NCBI GenBank assembly: GCA_021372375.1
Contig: JAJFUN010000017.1
Span: 1-64,000 of the forward strand
Source of the DNA: Pelosinus sp.
Lineage (GTDB): Bacteria; Bacillota; Negativicutes; Propionisporales; Propionisporaceae
Direction: 5' to 3'
Length of the DNA: 64,000 nucleotides
Below are positions 1 through 9,415 of the stretch, one piece after another. The notes beneath the pieces were generated by a model that was not told where the DNA came from, did not search any database, and was given only the letters and a program-made list of their open reading frames with translations. Positions within the stretch are counted from its first letter, which is position 1. Each line of letters begins with the position of its first letter. A program made the position numbers and the translations under genes.

Positions 1-1015
1 CCATTAGGATACGCATAAGTTCCGGTACAGACACGGCCGGATGGGTGTCATTAATATGGATACAAACCTTATCGGCTAAGCCGCGAATGGAACGGCGTTT
101 TTTCTTATAGCGGCGAATAATACTCTGAATGCCCGCTGAAACAAAGAAATACTGCTGTTTTAAACGAAGCAGTCTTCCTTCATAAAAGTTATCTTCAGGA
201 TACAATATTTTGGAGATACGTTCTACGGAATGTTTATATTCCACAGCTTTTAAATAATCGCCGCGGTTAAAAGTCGGCAAATCAAATTCGCCTTCAATCG
301 GTTCAGCATTCCACAGTCTAAGGGTATTAACCGTCTTATTGTCATAGCCAATCATCGGCACATCATAAGGCACAGCTAATACTGCTTCATAATTCTGATG
401 CTTTACAATCAAACGGTTATTGTGCGGTTCTACTGATACATCGCCGTAAAAATGAACTTCTACTGCTTTGTCAGGGCGTTTGACTTCCCAGGCATAGCCA
501 TCTTTCAGCCAATTGTCAGGCAGTTCCACCTGATTGTTATTGACAATTTTTTGTTCAAACAAGCCATAACGGTAACGAATACCATTACCATTTACTGGAA
601 GTTTCAAGGCCGCCACGGAATCTAAATAGCAAGCAGCCAGACGTCCTAGCCCGCCATTACCAAGACCTGCATCTGGTTCGTGATTTTCGATTTCCTCCAA
701 ACTTATACCAAGATCCGCCAGCCCCTCTTTACAGGTATCATACAGGCCAATATTAACCAAATTCATACCCAACATTTTACCAAGTAAAAATTCCATAGAA
801 AAATAATATACCTGTTTACGATTCTGCTCAGTATACTGCTTACTTGTAGCAATCCAATTTTCGGCAATACGGTCGCGTACTACAGCAGTTAAGGCCAGGT
901 ATTTATCATTTACACTTGCTTCCTCAACGCCCTTACCAGTCATTGCCTGCAAATTACGAATAAATTGCTCTTTAAACGTTGCTTTTTCTGAATTCTTATT
1001 TTTTAATCTTGCCAT
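1..1015 (-). CDS. glgP: glycogen/starch phosphorylase, N-terminal part (runs off the left edge)
   Basis: Degrades glycogen or maltodextrin by phosphorolysis to glucose-1-phosphate (GT35, PLP-dependent, cytoplasmic). About 338 residues are visible. Reading from an ATG at 1015 behind GGGGGAG, it shows the family signatures YYFSMEFLLG, GLGNGGLGRLAACYLDS, RYRYGLFEQKI, PDNWL and IHINDTHPAV. The catalytic C-terminal half with the PLP lysine lies outside the window. It is a close paralogue of the phosphorylase immediately upstream (1390-3966, same strand), which matches it over this whole stretch. A terminator and about 370 bases separate them, so it probably has its own promoter. Family assignment is firm; completeness cannot be judged. 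Confidence 0.95.
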   Translation of the reverse strand, partial: MARLKNKNSEKATFKEQFIRNLQAMTGKGVEEASVNDKYLALTAVVRDRIAENWIATSKQYTEQNRKQVYYFSMEFLLGKMLGMNLVNIGLYDTCKEGLADLGISLEEIENHEPDAGLGNGGLGRLAACYLDSVAALKLPVNGNGIRYRYGLFEQKIVNNNQVELPDNWLKDGYAWEVKRPDKAVEVHFYGDVSVEPHNNRLIVKHQNYEAVLAVPYDVPMIGYDNKTVNTLRLWNAEPIEGEFDLPTFNRGDYLKAVEYKHSVERISKILYPEDNFYEGRLLRLKQQYFFVSAGIQSIIRRYKKKRRSIRGLADKVCIHINDTHPAVSVPELMRILM

Positions 1016-1324
1016 TTTTCAATACTCCCCCACACCATATGTAGCAATTTACATATTTCATATTTACAATAGCAAATATGAATATTTCCTAATATTCTTA
1101 CATTTTATTAATTCTACAAATCCTTGTTAAATCCTTCAATTTATTGTAAATTTCTCATTAACGTTATGTGAACCATGCAGTAATTTAAAGGAGAAAGTCG
1201 GCAAATGGAATGTTCATTTCCATTCCTGTTTATAGCAAATAAATATTTGTATTATTATAAAGTATACCTGTAAACTAGACCATTATTGTTAAATTATTCT
1301 CCAAATATCACAAGTTCCCTTCAA
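1016..1324 (-). other. AT-rich spacer/leader between the two phosphorylases
   Basis: About 300 bases between the terminator of the upstream phosphorylase and the next start codon. It is AT-rich and holds no convincing ORF. It should contain the promoter and 5' leader of the downstream glgP, but I could not pick a clear -35/-10 pair. Confidence 0.4.
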
Positions 1325-1379
1325 AAAGTAAGGGAGTATCTAAAATAGGCTAAAGCCCCTTTTAGAAACTCCCTTACTT
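1325..1379 (-). terminator. rho-independent terminator of the upstream glgP
   Basis: A near-perfect 20-bp inverted repeat (AAGTAAGGGAGT... with ...ACTCCCTTACTT) begins 10 bases past the glgP stop. Read on the minus strand it is followed by a T run. Confidence 0.85.
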
Positions 1380-1389
1380 AATTATTTTA

Positions 1390-3966
1390 CTATTGCCACA
1401 ATTGATTTAACTTCTGATGACAACCGGCAACAGATGCCGCAAAAGCATCGTCTGTTTTACAATAACAATGCGCTTCATTATGGGGTACCATTTCCCAGAT
1501 ATCCACTGCATATTCGGAAAATGTTCGGTCACCGGCAAACTTGCCGGCATTTCCAATATTATAACAGCACATTTTAAGCCACTCGGCCTGATTTTTATAT
1601 TTTTCGTCTACCCTACTCTGCGCGCCGCAATAGGCAGCAAAATCTTTGAGCACAAAGAAATGATCCCCCTGATTTAAAAGAGACTCATATAATACGGCAA
1701 ATTCATCCCGTGACACCGGAAAAAATCCATTAACAAGCTGATCCAGCACCATTCTTACCGCCTCATCGCTTTGGTAAATATCCCATGGATTATAACCGCC
1801 GTCTTGGTAATAAGCCATCACCTCATCTGCCGTTAAGCCAAAAGTAATAATATTTTCATCACCAACAGCATTTTTTATTTCAATATTTGCTCCATCAAGC
1901 GTGCCAATGGTTACCGCCCCATTCATCATTAATTTCATGTTGCCTGTCCCCGAGGCCTCATAACCAGCTGTCGGAATTTGCTCGCTGACATCAGACGCCG
2001 GAATAATGAGTTCAGCCAGTGATACATTATAGTTTTCTAAAAATACTACCTTGATCTTGTCCAAAATAGCCGGATCATTGTTTACAACAGCTGCTATTTC
2101 ATGAATCAATTTAATCATCTTTTTGGCGGCAAAATAACCCATTGCCGTTTTACCGCCAAAAATAAAGGTACGGGGCGTTATATCAAGACCGGGATTCTCC
2201 TTTAGACGGTTGTATAAGCTCATAATGTGCAAGGCATTTAATAGTTGGCGCTTATAGGCATGAATGCGTTTAATATGCACATCAAAAATAGAACGCACAT
2301 CAACTGAAATATTGTATTTATCTTTAATATACTTGGCCAAAGCAACTTTGTTTTGCAGCTTAACCCTAAGGAGGTAATGCTGAAAGCCGGTATCGTCCGC
2401 ATGTTTTAGCAGGTGTGCCAAATCACAGGGATACTGAAGCCAGCCGGTGCCGATTGTATCGTTTAAAAGCTCTGTCAAAAGAGGATTGGCCTGGGCCAGC
2501 CAGCGCCGATGCGTGACCCCGTTTGTAACATTACTGAATTTATCCGGCTGAAATTCATAAAAATTTTTCATGACTTTGGTTTTTAAAATTTCGGTATGAA
2601 GTTTAGCCACGCCATTTACACTATGACTCCCGGCAATTGCTAAATGAGCCATAAATACTTGCCCATTGGCGATAATCGCCATAGAGCTAATCTTATCCCA
2701 CTCACCTGGATACTGCTGCCACAACTCATGGCAAAAGTATTCATTGATTTCCTGAATTATTATATAGATACGCGGCAGCAAGGACTGCATTAGCTCGACT
2801 GGCCATTTTTCCAGTGCTTCAGGCAGTACAGTGTGGTTAGTATAGGAAATAGTCCTGGTCGTAATCTTCCACGCTTCTGTCCATTCCACGCCTTCTTCAT
2901 CCATCAGGATGCGCATAATTTCCGGTATGGCCAAGGCCGGATGCGTATCATTAATATGAATAGCCACTTTGTCCGCAAGTTCCCGAAAATGCCCGTTATT
3001 CTTTTTAAAACTGCGGATAATACTTTTTACCCCGGCGGAAACCAAAAAATATTGCTGCTTTAACCGCAGCCGTTTGCCCGCATACGTAGAATCATCCGGA
3101 TATAAAATGTTCGTAATATCGGCAACCTCTTGCGAATACCAAATGGCCTTATGACAATCCTTACGGCTGGGCTCACAAACAGCAAGCTCCTCAAGCTGTG
3201 CTTCCGCGCTCCATAACCTGAGTGTATTTACTACATTATTGTTATGCCCGACAACAGGAACATCATAAGGTACCGCCAGCACCGACTGATAATTTTCATG
3301 CACGAAACATACCTTGCCATTGACCTTTTTCTCGACCGTGCCGCCAAATCTTACCTCAACCGACTCATCAGGTCGGCGTACCTCCCAAGGAAACCCGTCA
3401 ATCAGCCAGTTATCCGGATATTCATGCTGATAGCCGCGCATAATTTTTTGTTCGAATAAACCATACCGATACCTAAGACCGCAGCCGTAGCCAAACAGCC
3501 CATTTGCCGCCATAGAATCAAGGTAGCAGGCCGCCAGCCTCCCAAGACCGCCATTGCCAAGTCCCGGATCTTCTTCAGCCTGCTCTAGCACACCAAGTTC
3601 AATGCCAAGTTCGTTTAAGGCTTTTTTACACACCTCAGTCAGACCTAAGTTATACAGCATTGATCCTAATAACCGCCCCAGCAAAAATTCGATAGAAAAA
3701 TAATATACCTGTTTGCTGCCGCTAGTACGCTGCTGCTCTTTGCTTTGTATCCACCCTTCGGCAATTTGCTCCTTTAGCAAAATAACCAAGGCCTGATATT
3801 TATCCAGATTGGAAGTATTGGCCAGGCTCTCGCCGTATAACTCCTGTAATTTAGTAACATAGGCTGTTTTAAAAGCTTCTATATCGCCTTCATGCCATTT
3901 TGTTTTTACTGTAATATAGCTATTTTCGCCCGCTGCCTCATTACTTATACCTTCAATAGTATGCAT
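1390..3966 (-). CDS. glgP: glycogen/starch phosphorylase, full length
   Basis: 858-residue GT35 enzyme releasing glucose-1-phosphate from glycogen or maltodextrin in the cytoplasm. Seen: YYFSIEFLLG near residue 90, GLGNGGLGRLAACYLDS, YGLFEQKI, HINDTHPALAIPE, TNHTVLPEALEKW, and the PLP motif EASGTGNMKLMMNGA with the Schiff-base lysine at about residue 678. Length is slightly above the usual 800-840 because of an extended N-terminus and C-terminal tail. The ATG at 3966 sits 6 bases after AGGAGG. It lies in tandem with a second phosphorylase, which may differ in substrate (glycogen versus dextrin) or timing. No glgA, glgB or glgC is nearby, but a free-standing starch-binding module lies at 39.9 kb. 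Confidence 0.97.
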   Translation of the reverse strand: MHTIEGISNEAAGENSYITVKTKWHEGDIEAFKTAYVTKLQELYGESLANTSNLDKYQALVILLKEQIAEGWIQSKEQQRTSGSKQVYYFSIEFLLGRLLGSMLYNLGLTEVCKKALNELGIELGVLEQAEEDPGLGNGGLGRLAACYLDSMAANGLFGYGCGLRYRYGLFEQKIMRGYQHEYPDNWLIDGFPWEVRRPDESVEVRFGGTVEKKVNGKVCFVHENYQSVLAVPYDVPVVGHNNNVVNTLRLWSAEAQLEELAVCEPSRKDCHKAIWYSQEVADITNILYPDDSTYAGKRLRLKQQYFLVSAGVKSIIRSFKKNNGHFRELADKVAIHINDTHPALAIPEIMRILMDEEGVEWTEAWKITTRTISYTNHTVLPEALEKWPVELMQSLLPRIYIIIQEINEYFCHELWQQYPGEWDKISSMAIIANGQVFMAHLAIAGSHSVNGVAKLHTEILKTKVMKNFYEFQPDKFSNVTNGVTHRRWLAQANPLLTELLNDTIGTGWLQYPCDLAHLLKHADDTGFQHYLLRVKLQNKVALAKYIKDKYNISVDVRSIFDVHIKRIHAYKRQLLNALHIMSLYNRLKENPGLDITPRTFIFGGKTAMGYFAAKKMIKLIHEIAAVVNNDPAILDKIKVVFLENYNVSLAELIIPASDVSEQIPTAGYEASGTGNMKLMMNGAVTIGTLDGANIEIKNAVGDENIITFGLTADEVMAYYQDGGYNPWDIYQSDEAVRMVLDQLVNGFFPVSRDEFAVLYESLLNQGDHFFVLKDFAAYCGAQSRVDEKYKNQAEWLKMCCYNIGNAGKFAGDRTFSEYAVDIWEMVPHNEAHCYCKTDDAFAASVAGCHQKLNQLWQ

Positions 3967-4125
3967 AAAAACCTCCTATGAAACTGCTACATTTTTACAA
4001 TACAAATAATAGTTTATGCAATAGTAAATTTTTTATACTATAGCCGCACACTATTTCCACTGGAAGGATTTTTCCCTGTCTATGACTAATTTAGCAGGTA
4101 AACAAGTAAGAAAAGAGGTATACCT

Positions 4126-6003
4126 GTGAATAAAAAAATAAGTCTAGCCTGCTGTTTATGCGGTACTATGCTGTTTTCACCCAGCACTCTGGCGGCAAAC
4201 GACACGCTGCCGGAACGCGGACAAGTTTCTTCCGCGTATAAGTGGCATCTTGAGGATATTTATAACAGCGAGCAAGCCTGGCAAAAAGACGCCGAAAAAT
4301 TAAAAGATCTTTTGATTAAGCTTGCTCCCTATCAAGGAAAGCTAAAAGAATCACCTGCTAAACTGTCAGCTTGTCTTAAGCTGCAAGATGAAATTAATAT
4401 CTTAGTCGGCGAAAAGCTTTATCCTTATGCCCGTATGCGCCAGGACGAAAATACTGCCAACAATACCTATCAGGCGCTAACCGGCAAGGCGCAAGCCCTC
4501 TTAAGTGAGGCTGGCGCTGCCACCAGCTTTATAGAGCCGGAAATTCTCGCCATACCGGAAGAAAGGCTCGCCAAATTCCGTCAGCAGGAACCAGCTCTTT
4601 TGCCCTATGCTTACTACCTTGATACCCTTAAGCTAAGAAAAGTGCATATTCTTTCGCCGCAATTAGAAGAAATGCTATCACGTACAACAGATGTTGCCGA
4701 AGCGCCTGCCAGTATCTATAACACGCTAACCGGAGCTGATATGACCTTTCCGGTTATTAAGGATGAAGAAAATAGTGAGGTACAGCTAAGCGCCGGACGT
4801 TATATCAATTTTCTCCGTTCACAAAGCCGCAGCGTCCGCATGGCAGCTTTTGAAAGCTATCATAACACCTACCACCAGTATCGCAATACTCTTGCTGCAA
4901 CATTAAACGCCTATGTCAAAAAGAATATCTTTTATGCCAAGGCCAGAAATTATCCGTCAGCTTTAGCCGCATCGCTAGAGCAAAACCAAATTCCTGTCAG
5001 TGTTTATGATACATTGATCACTACCGTCAATAATCACCTTGACCCCTTACACCGGTATGTAAACCTAAAGAAAAAGGTCTTAAAGCTAGAAAATATCCAT
5101 ATGTATGATCTCTACGTACCATTAATCGGCGATGTCACCTTCCACATTCCTTATGAACAGGGCATGGATATGGTAAAAAATGCACTGACGGTACTGGGCC
5201 CTGATTATTCGGCTAACCTGAATAAGGCCCTGACCTCTGGCTGGATTGATGTCCAGGAAACCAAAAATAAACGATCTGGAGCCTATTCCTGGGGAGTTTA
5301 TGGCATACACCCCTTCATACTGCTCAATTATAATGAAAATTTAGGCGATGCCTCTACGCTGGCGCATGAACTAGGACATACCATGCATAGTTTTTACTCA
5401 AGCACCAATCAGCCGTACATCAATTCCCAGTACTCCATCTTTACCGCAGAAACAGCTTCTACTACGAATGAACTGTTATTCCAGCATTACCTTATGCAGC
5501 AAACAACCGACAAACAGCAAAAGATATATCTCCTTAATCAGGCTTTAGAAGATCTCAGGGCTACCTTATACCGTCAAACCATGTTTGCCGAGTTTGAAAA
5601 AGCAATTTATGAAAAAGCCGAAAAAGGCGAAACCCTGACAGCTGACCTGCTGGAAAGAATATATCACGAACTAAATGTAAAATACTTTGGGCCGGAAATG
5701 GTTGTTGACAAGGATATTGATATCGAATGGGCACGCATTCCCCATTTTTACGGCAATTTCTATGTATACCAATACGCTACAGGCTATTCAGCCGCAACCG
5801 CCCTATCTGAACAAATCCTTACCCAAGGGAAACCCGCCGCAGACCGCTATATTAATGAATTTTTAAAAAGAGGCGGATCAGATACCCCTATTAATATTCT
5901 TACAAGAGCCGGCGTCGATATGTCCTCTCCTCAGCCTATTGAGATTACACTAAACAAATTTTCAGCGATAGTAGATGAATTAGAGAAGCTGCTCACGAAA
6001 TAA
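4126..6003 (+). CDS. pepF: secreted oligoendopeptidase F-type zinc peptidase (M3B)
   Basis: Zinc metallopeptidase of the M3 family that cleaves short peptides. The core matches PepF: an N-terminal helical M3_N region (residues ~30-200), then the catalytic domain with HELGHTMHS at 414-418 (H414, E415, H418) and a downstream glutamate in FTAETASTTNE supplying the third zinc ligand. Unusually for PepF, which is normally cytoplasmic, residues 1-23 form a signal peptide (MNKK, hydrophobic stretch, LAAND), so this copy is probably exported. It starts at GTG 4126 after AGAGGT. The gene is monocistronic, ending in a bidirectional terminator. Length (625) fits family size plus the signal. Confidence 0.94.
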   Translation: MNKKISLACCLCGTMLFSPSTLAANDTLPERGQVSSAYKWHLEDIYNSEQAWQKDAEKLKDLLIKLAPYQGKLKESPAKLSACLKLQDEINILVGEKLYPYARMRQDENTANNTYQALTGKAQALLSEAGAATSFIEPEILAIPEERLAKFRQQEPALLPYAYYLDTLKLRKVHILSPQLEEMLSRTTDVAEAPASIYNTLTGADMTFPVIKDEENSEVQLSAGRYINFLRSQSRSVRMAAFESYHNTYHQYRNTLAATLNAYVKKNIFYAKARNYPSALAASLEQNQIPVSVYDTLITTVNNHLDPLHRYVNLKKKVLKLENIHMYDLYVPLIGDVTFHIPYEQGMDMVKNALTVLGPDYSANLNKALTSGWIDVQETKNKRSGAYSWGVYGIHPFILLNYNENLGDASTLAHELGHTMHSFYSSTNQPYINSQYSIFTAETASTTNELLFQHYLMQQTTDKQQKIYLLNQALEDLRATLYRQTMFAEFEKAIYEKAEKGETLTADLLERIYHELNVKYFGPEMVVDKDIDIEWARIPHFYGNFYVYQYATGYSAATALSEQILTQGKPAADRYINEFLKRGGSDTPINILTRAGVDMSSPQPIEITLNKFSAIVDELEKLLTK

Positions 6004-6016
6004 AGGCTTCAACCAT

Positions 6017-6064
6017 AAAAGGTGGTACTCGAAACAAGAAATTTTGTTTCAAGCACCACCTTTT
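6017..6064. terminator. bidirectional terminator between convergent genes
   Basis: Long inverted repeat (AAAAGGTGGT... / ...ACCACCTTTT with an inner GAAACAA/TTGTTTC stem) between the convergent pepF and permease genes. It has T or A runs on both sides. Confidence 0.88.
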
Positions 6065-7472
6065 ATTTTTTATCTTTATCTTCTGGGCACTTAGGCTGCA
6101 GCTCTGCAGACATTTCAAACTGGGTTTGTAAAACAGGCGATACTGTTTTGTGATCTTGATGAAAAAATTTCACCTTAATAAAATAAACGGCTATATAAAA
6201 AATAACCAAGGTCAGTCCGGCAATAAGACCGCCCCCTTGCCCCGGCACCAAAGGCATGCTTACTATTACAGCGGCGCAGCTAATAATAGCCAGCCATGAA
6301 GTATACGGGTATCCGGGCAGCTGACAGTTTCCGCTTGGCGGACAGCCATGCATTTTACGAAATTTGTAATGAGTTGCCACAATAATAATATAAGCAAACA
6401 AGAGGGAAAAACCGCCTGAACTAATCAGAAAAAGGTATACACCAGGCAGTATAAAACCTAGTGTCATGCCAAGAAGCATACCAGCGCCAGAAAAAAGTAT
6501 ACCGCGCCGGGGGCTGCTTTCCTTATCATTAAGCCAGGAAGGCGCATGTTCCTCAGCCGCAAGCGATCGAATCATTCTGCCTAGGCCAAACATGGCCGCA
6601 AGCATAGTTGATAGTATTGCAGTAATAAGTACAATATTCATAACTGCCCCCGCCCACGTTAGCCCCCATCTGGCAAGTGCTGCCACTAAGGGGCTTTCCT
6701 GCTGTGATAGTTCTGTGGTAGGAATAAGGAGCAGTAGTGACAAAAAAGCCAATACGTATAGACTAACTAACGAAATGACAGTATAGCCAATAGCTTTAGG
6801 AACAGTACTGGCAGGATTTTTGGCTTCCGCAGCTGCAAGTCCAATAATCTCAAAGCCAGCAAAGGTTAACACGACAATAAGCATACTGCCGGCCATGCCG
6901 CTAATTCCTGCCGGAAACCAGCTTTCAGCTGCAAGTACCGACATACCGCTTGGCCCAGTGCCTTCTATCAAGCCGCTTGCTAAAGAAAATCCCAAAACAA
7001 TAAAACCAATAATCGCGAGCACCTTGACCACCGCCAAAGCGCTTTCCAGCTTACTCAAATGCTCGGCACCCAAAAGGTTTAGTAGAGTGACAAGAACGAT
7101 AATACCTGATCCGGCGGCAGCAATTGATATAGTAGGAAACCAATTTTTCAAAAGGATAGCAGCAGCGGTTGCCTCACTAGACATGGCCAGAACAAGACCT
7201 GTCCAGTACACCCAGCCCACAACAAAACCGGTTCCCTCCCCGTATGCCGCTTGGGCATACGTGCGAAACGAACCAGGCACCGGGTCAGCAACTGTCATTT
7301 CTGATAAAGAAGTCAAAATAATATACACCAGCGCGCCAGCCAGCAAATAGCAAATAACAATAGCCGGACCAGCGGCCTTGACTGATACTGCCGAACCAAG
7401 AAAAAAGGAGCCGCCAAACACTGTGCCAAGCGCCATCATTGTAAGCTGCCATGCTGATAATCCCTTACTCAT
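6063..7472 (-). CDS. APC-family amino acid permease
   Basis: 469-residue integral membrane protein with about 12 hydrophobic segments, taking up (or exchanging) an amino acid at the cytoplasmic membrane. Features seen: the APC N-terminal signature with GTVFGGSFFLGSAVSVKAAGPA (residues ~17-37), SLSEMTVADPVPGSFRTYAQ, and AGFEIIGLAAAEAKNP typical of amino-acid transporters. The C-terminal ~35 residues are hydrophilic. The ATG at 7472 follows AGAGGGGG. It lies 12 bases downstream of the DHA2 exporter and is probably co-transcribed with it. The substrate cannot be told from the sequence. Confidence 0.9.
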   Translation of the reverse strand: MSKGLSAWQLTMMALGTVFGGSFFLGSAVSVKAAGPAIVICYLLAGALVYIILTSLSEMTVADPVPGSFRTYAQAAYGEGTGFVVGWVYWTGLVLAMSSEATAAAILLKNWFPTISIAAAGSGIIVLVTLLNLLGAEHLSKLESALAVVKVLAIIGFIVLGFSLASGLIEGTGPSGMSVLAAESWFPAGISGMAGSMLIVVLTFAGFEIIGLAAAEAKNPASTVPKAIGYTVISLVSLYVLAFLSLLLLIPTTELSQQESPLVAALARWGLTWAGAVMNIVLITAILSTMLAAMFGLGRMIRSLAAEEHAPSWLNDKESSPRRGILFSGAGMLLGMTLGFILPGVYLFLISSGGFSLLFAYIIIVATHYKFRKMHGCPPSGNCQLPGYPYTSWLAIISCAAVIVSMPLVPGQGGGLIAGLTLVIFYIAVYFIKVKFFHQDHKTVSPVLQTQFEMSAELQPKCPEDKDKK

Positions 7473-7484
7473 AAAATCCCCCTC

Positions 7485-9158
7485 TTACTTTTTCCTTTTA
7501 GGCTTTACTGTACCTATGAGGTCAGGCACTAATTCCGCCGCCAGCTCAACTGAGGATATACCTTCCGCAAATAGAGTTACCCCAGCATCTTTAGGCGGCT
7601 TTACAAGCTTTCTTTCCACTTTAGCGCTACCAATTAGCAGACTGACAAGCATGCCAAGCACAGCAAATAGTGCAGCCAGCCCAAAGACGATGTAGAGCGA
7701 CTGCGCCAGCGCAATTTTTAGCGGCGCCAAAAGTATCTCCTTAAACTCAGTTGGAATCATAGTAAGCGTACCTGGACTTAAAAGTACATTAAACAAACTA
7801 TGCGGATCATTTTGCCCCTTTTCAATCAGCCCCCAGAGTGGACTTACACTCACTCCAGGCACATTTTGTACTACAGGAAAAAAATCCCGCCTCATAATAG
7901 TAATGGAATAGCTATTAAATGCTGTCCCTAAAAGTGTCATACCCAAAGTTCCGCCAATACTGCGGAAAAACTGGGTGGCCGAAGTTGCCACCCCGCGGCG
8001 CTCCGCCCCGAATGCACTTTGCACGGCAATAGTCAGCATCGGCATGATTATTCCCATGCCAATACCCAGCGTAATTATATAGAATATCGCTGTAAGCTGG
8101 GTAGTATGGACTGTCATGGTACTCATTAAGTAAAAGGCTGCAGCCATTAAGGTCATGCCTGATAGATAAACCGGGCGAAAAGGCAGCTTGGCCGCAAAAC
8201 GCCCTGTGATAATACTTGTCAGCATCATGGCAACCATCATGGGCAGCATGGTATTCCCGGAACCAGTAGCACTTATACCAAGCACACCCTGAAAAAAGAG
8301 CGGTAAAAACATCAGCGAGCCAAACATACCAAGACCCATCAGAAAACCGACAATATTGGTAACGACAAATATCTTGTTTTTAAATAAGGCCAGACTTAGC
8401 ACAGGATCGACTGCTCTTTTTTCCGTCTTGACAAAGAGCAGCCATGAAATTATTGACAGAGCCAGCAAACTAAGAATCTGCCACGATGCCCACTTATATT
8501 CTGTCCCGCCGAGATTCAGCCCCAAGAGCAGGCTTACTGTTCCACTGATTAGCCAAGCTACCCCCGCGTAATCTATGACAACCTTATCAGAGCGTACTTT
8601 TTCTCCTTGCAGGCCTAAGAAGATTGTAATTACTGCTAAAACCCCAATTGGCAAGTTGATATAAAATACCCATTGCCAGGACGAATAGTCAACAATCCAG
8701 CCGCCGATTGTCGGCCCTACAACAGATGACAAGCCAAATAAAGCGCCCATCATGCCCTGCCACTTACCGCGCTGCTCAAGAGGAAAAATATCACCGACGA
8801 TTGTCATGGCCATCGGCATCATAATACCACCGCCGATGCCCTGCAAGGCCCGAAAGACAATTAGCTGCAGCATGGTAGTACTGGTGCCGCACAGCGCAGA
8901 CCCTGTCATAAATACAGTTAATCCTGCAATATAAACTATGCGGCGGCCGTAAACATCAGCAATCTTGCCTGCAATTGGCACTACTGTGGTTGATGTCAAC
9001 ATATAGGCTGTTGTCACCCAGGTCATGATGCTAAGTCCGCCCAGTTCGCCGATAATCCTCGGCATAGCTGTGCCGACAACTGTCTGATCCAAGGAAGAAA
9101 AAAACAGTGCCAGAAATAGTCCTACTAATAAAAATTTTCGCTGCTTTGCTGCATCCAT
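7485..9158 (-). CDS. MFS drug exporter, DHA2 (EmrB/QacA) family, 14 TM
   Basis: 557-residue proton-coupled efflux pump of the 14-TM DHA2 group. Seen: the DHA2 motif LDQTVVGTAMPRI at residues ~24-36, the motif-A-like GKIADVYGRRIVYI, motif C in FGLSSVVGPTIGGW, and an extracytoplasmic loop near residues 425-465 typical of EmrB-like proteins. The C-terminus is a lysine-rich cytoplasmic tail. ATG 9158, with GAAAGG about 10 bases upstream. First gene of a two-gene unit with the downstream APC permease. There is no EmrA-type adaptor next to it; an HlyD-type adaptor lies far away at 29.7 kb. Substrates are unknown. Confidence 0.92.
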   Translation of the reverse strand: MDAAKQRKFLLVGLFLALFFSSLDQTVVGTAMPRIIGELGGLSIMTWVTTAYMLTSTTVVPIAGKIADVYGRRIVYIAGLTVFMTGSALCGTSTTMLQLIVFRALQGIGGGIMMPMAMTIVGDIFPLEQRGKWQGMMGALFGLSSVVGPTIGGWIVDYSSWQWVFYINLPIGVLAVITIFLGLQGEKVRSDKVVIDYAGVAWLISGTVSLLLGLNLGGTEYKWASWQILSLLALSIISWLLFVKTEKRAVDPVLSLALFKNKIFVVTNIVGFLMGLGMFGSLMFLPLFFQGVLGISATGSGNTMLPMMVAMMLTSIITGRFAAKLPFRPVYLSGMTLMAAAFYLMSTMTVHTTQLTAIFYIITLGIGMGIIMPMLTIAVQSAFGAERRGVATSATQFFRSIGGTLGMTLLGTAFNSYSITIMRRDFFPVVQNVPGVSVSPLWGLIEKGQNDPHSLFNVLLSPGTLTMIPTEFKEILLAPLKIALAQSLYIVFGLAALFAVLGMLVSLLIGSAKVERKLVKPPKDAGVTLFAEGISSVELAAELVPDLIGTVKPKRKK

Positions 9159-9181
9159 AATGATAGGCCTTTCTTGTTAAT

Positions 9182-9365
9182 TTAGGAATTAGACTGTTGC
9201 TCTCTTTTACAAACTACTGTTTTGCTGCTTAGCTTCCCCATTGCCAGGCCAGCTAGCAGCCAAACAGCAGGTATTCCTATACCCAGCGCAGCCGAAAGTT
9301 GCGCCCAGCCTCATCCGCAGGATAAGCCATATGGTATTTTCCCCGAAATTTAGAACGATATTCAT
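9182..9365 (-). pseudogene. possible frameshifted small membrane-protein ORF
   Basis: An ATG at 9365 opens a frame (MNIVLNFGENTIWLILRMR), but a second frame then looks coding: a hydrophobic segment AALGIGIPAVWLLAGLAMGK and a Cys/Lys tail ending at the TAA 9182-9184. One inserted base near 9310 would join the two into a protein of about 60 residues with one TM helix. The apparent ribosome site is the GGGGG of the preceding terminator stem. I do not recognise the family; it may equally be non-coding. Confidence 0.3.
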
Positions 9366-9368
9366 AAA

Positions 9369-9408
9369 AATAACCCCCTATCTGTCAGTAAACAAATAGG
9401 GGGTTATT
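9369..9408 (-). terminator. terminator after the glutamate-synthase-like gene
   Basis: 13-bp perfect stem (AATAACCCCCTAT / ATAGGGGGTTATT) directly after the stop at 9416, followed on the minus strand by TTTTT. Confidence 0.9.
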
Positions 9409-9415
9409 AAACAAC

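Noticed and set aside
6466-7350. Long open frames on the plus strand opposite the permease
   Set aside because: No ribosome sites, Ser/Ala/Pro-rich shadow composition, and fully antisense to a well-conserved gene.
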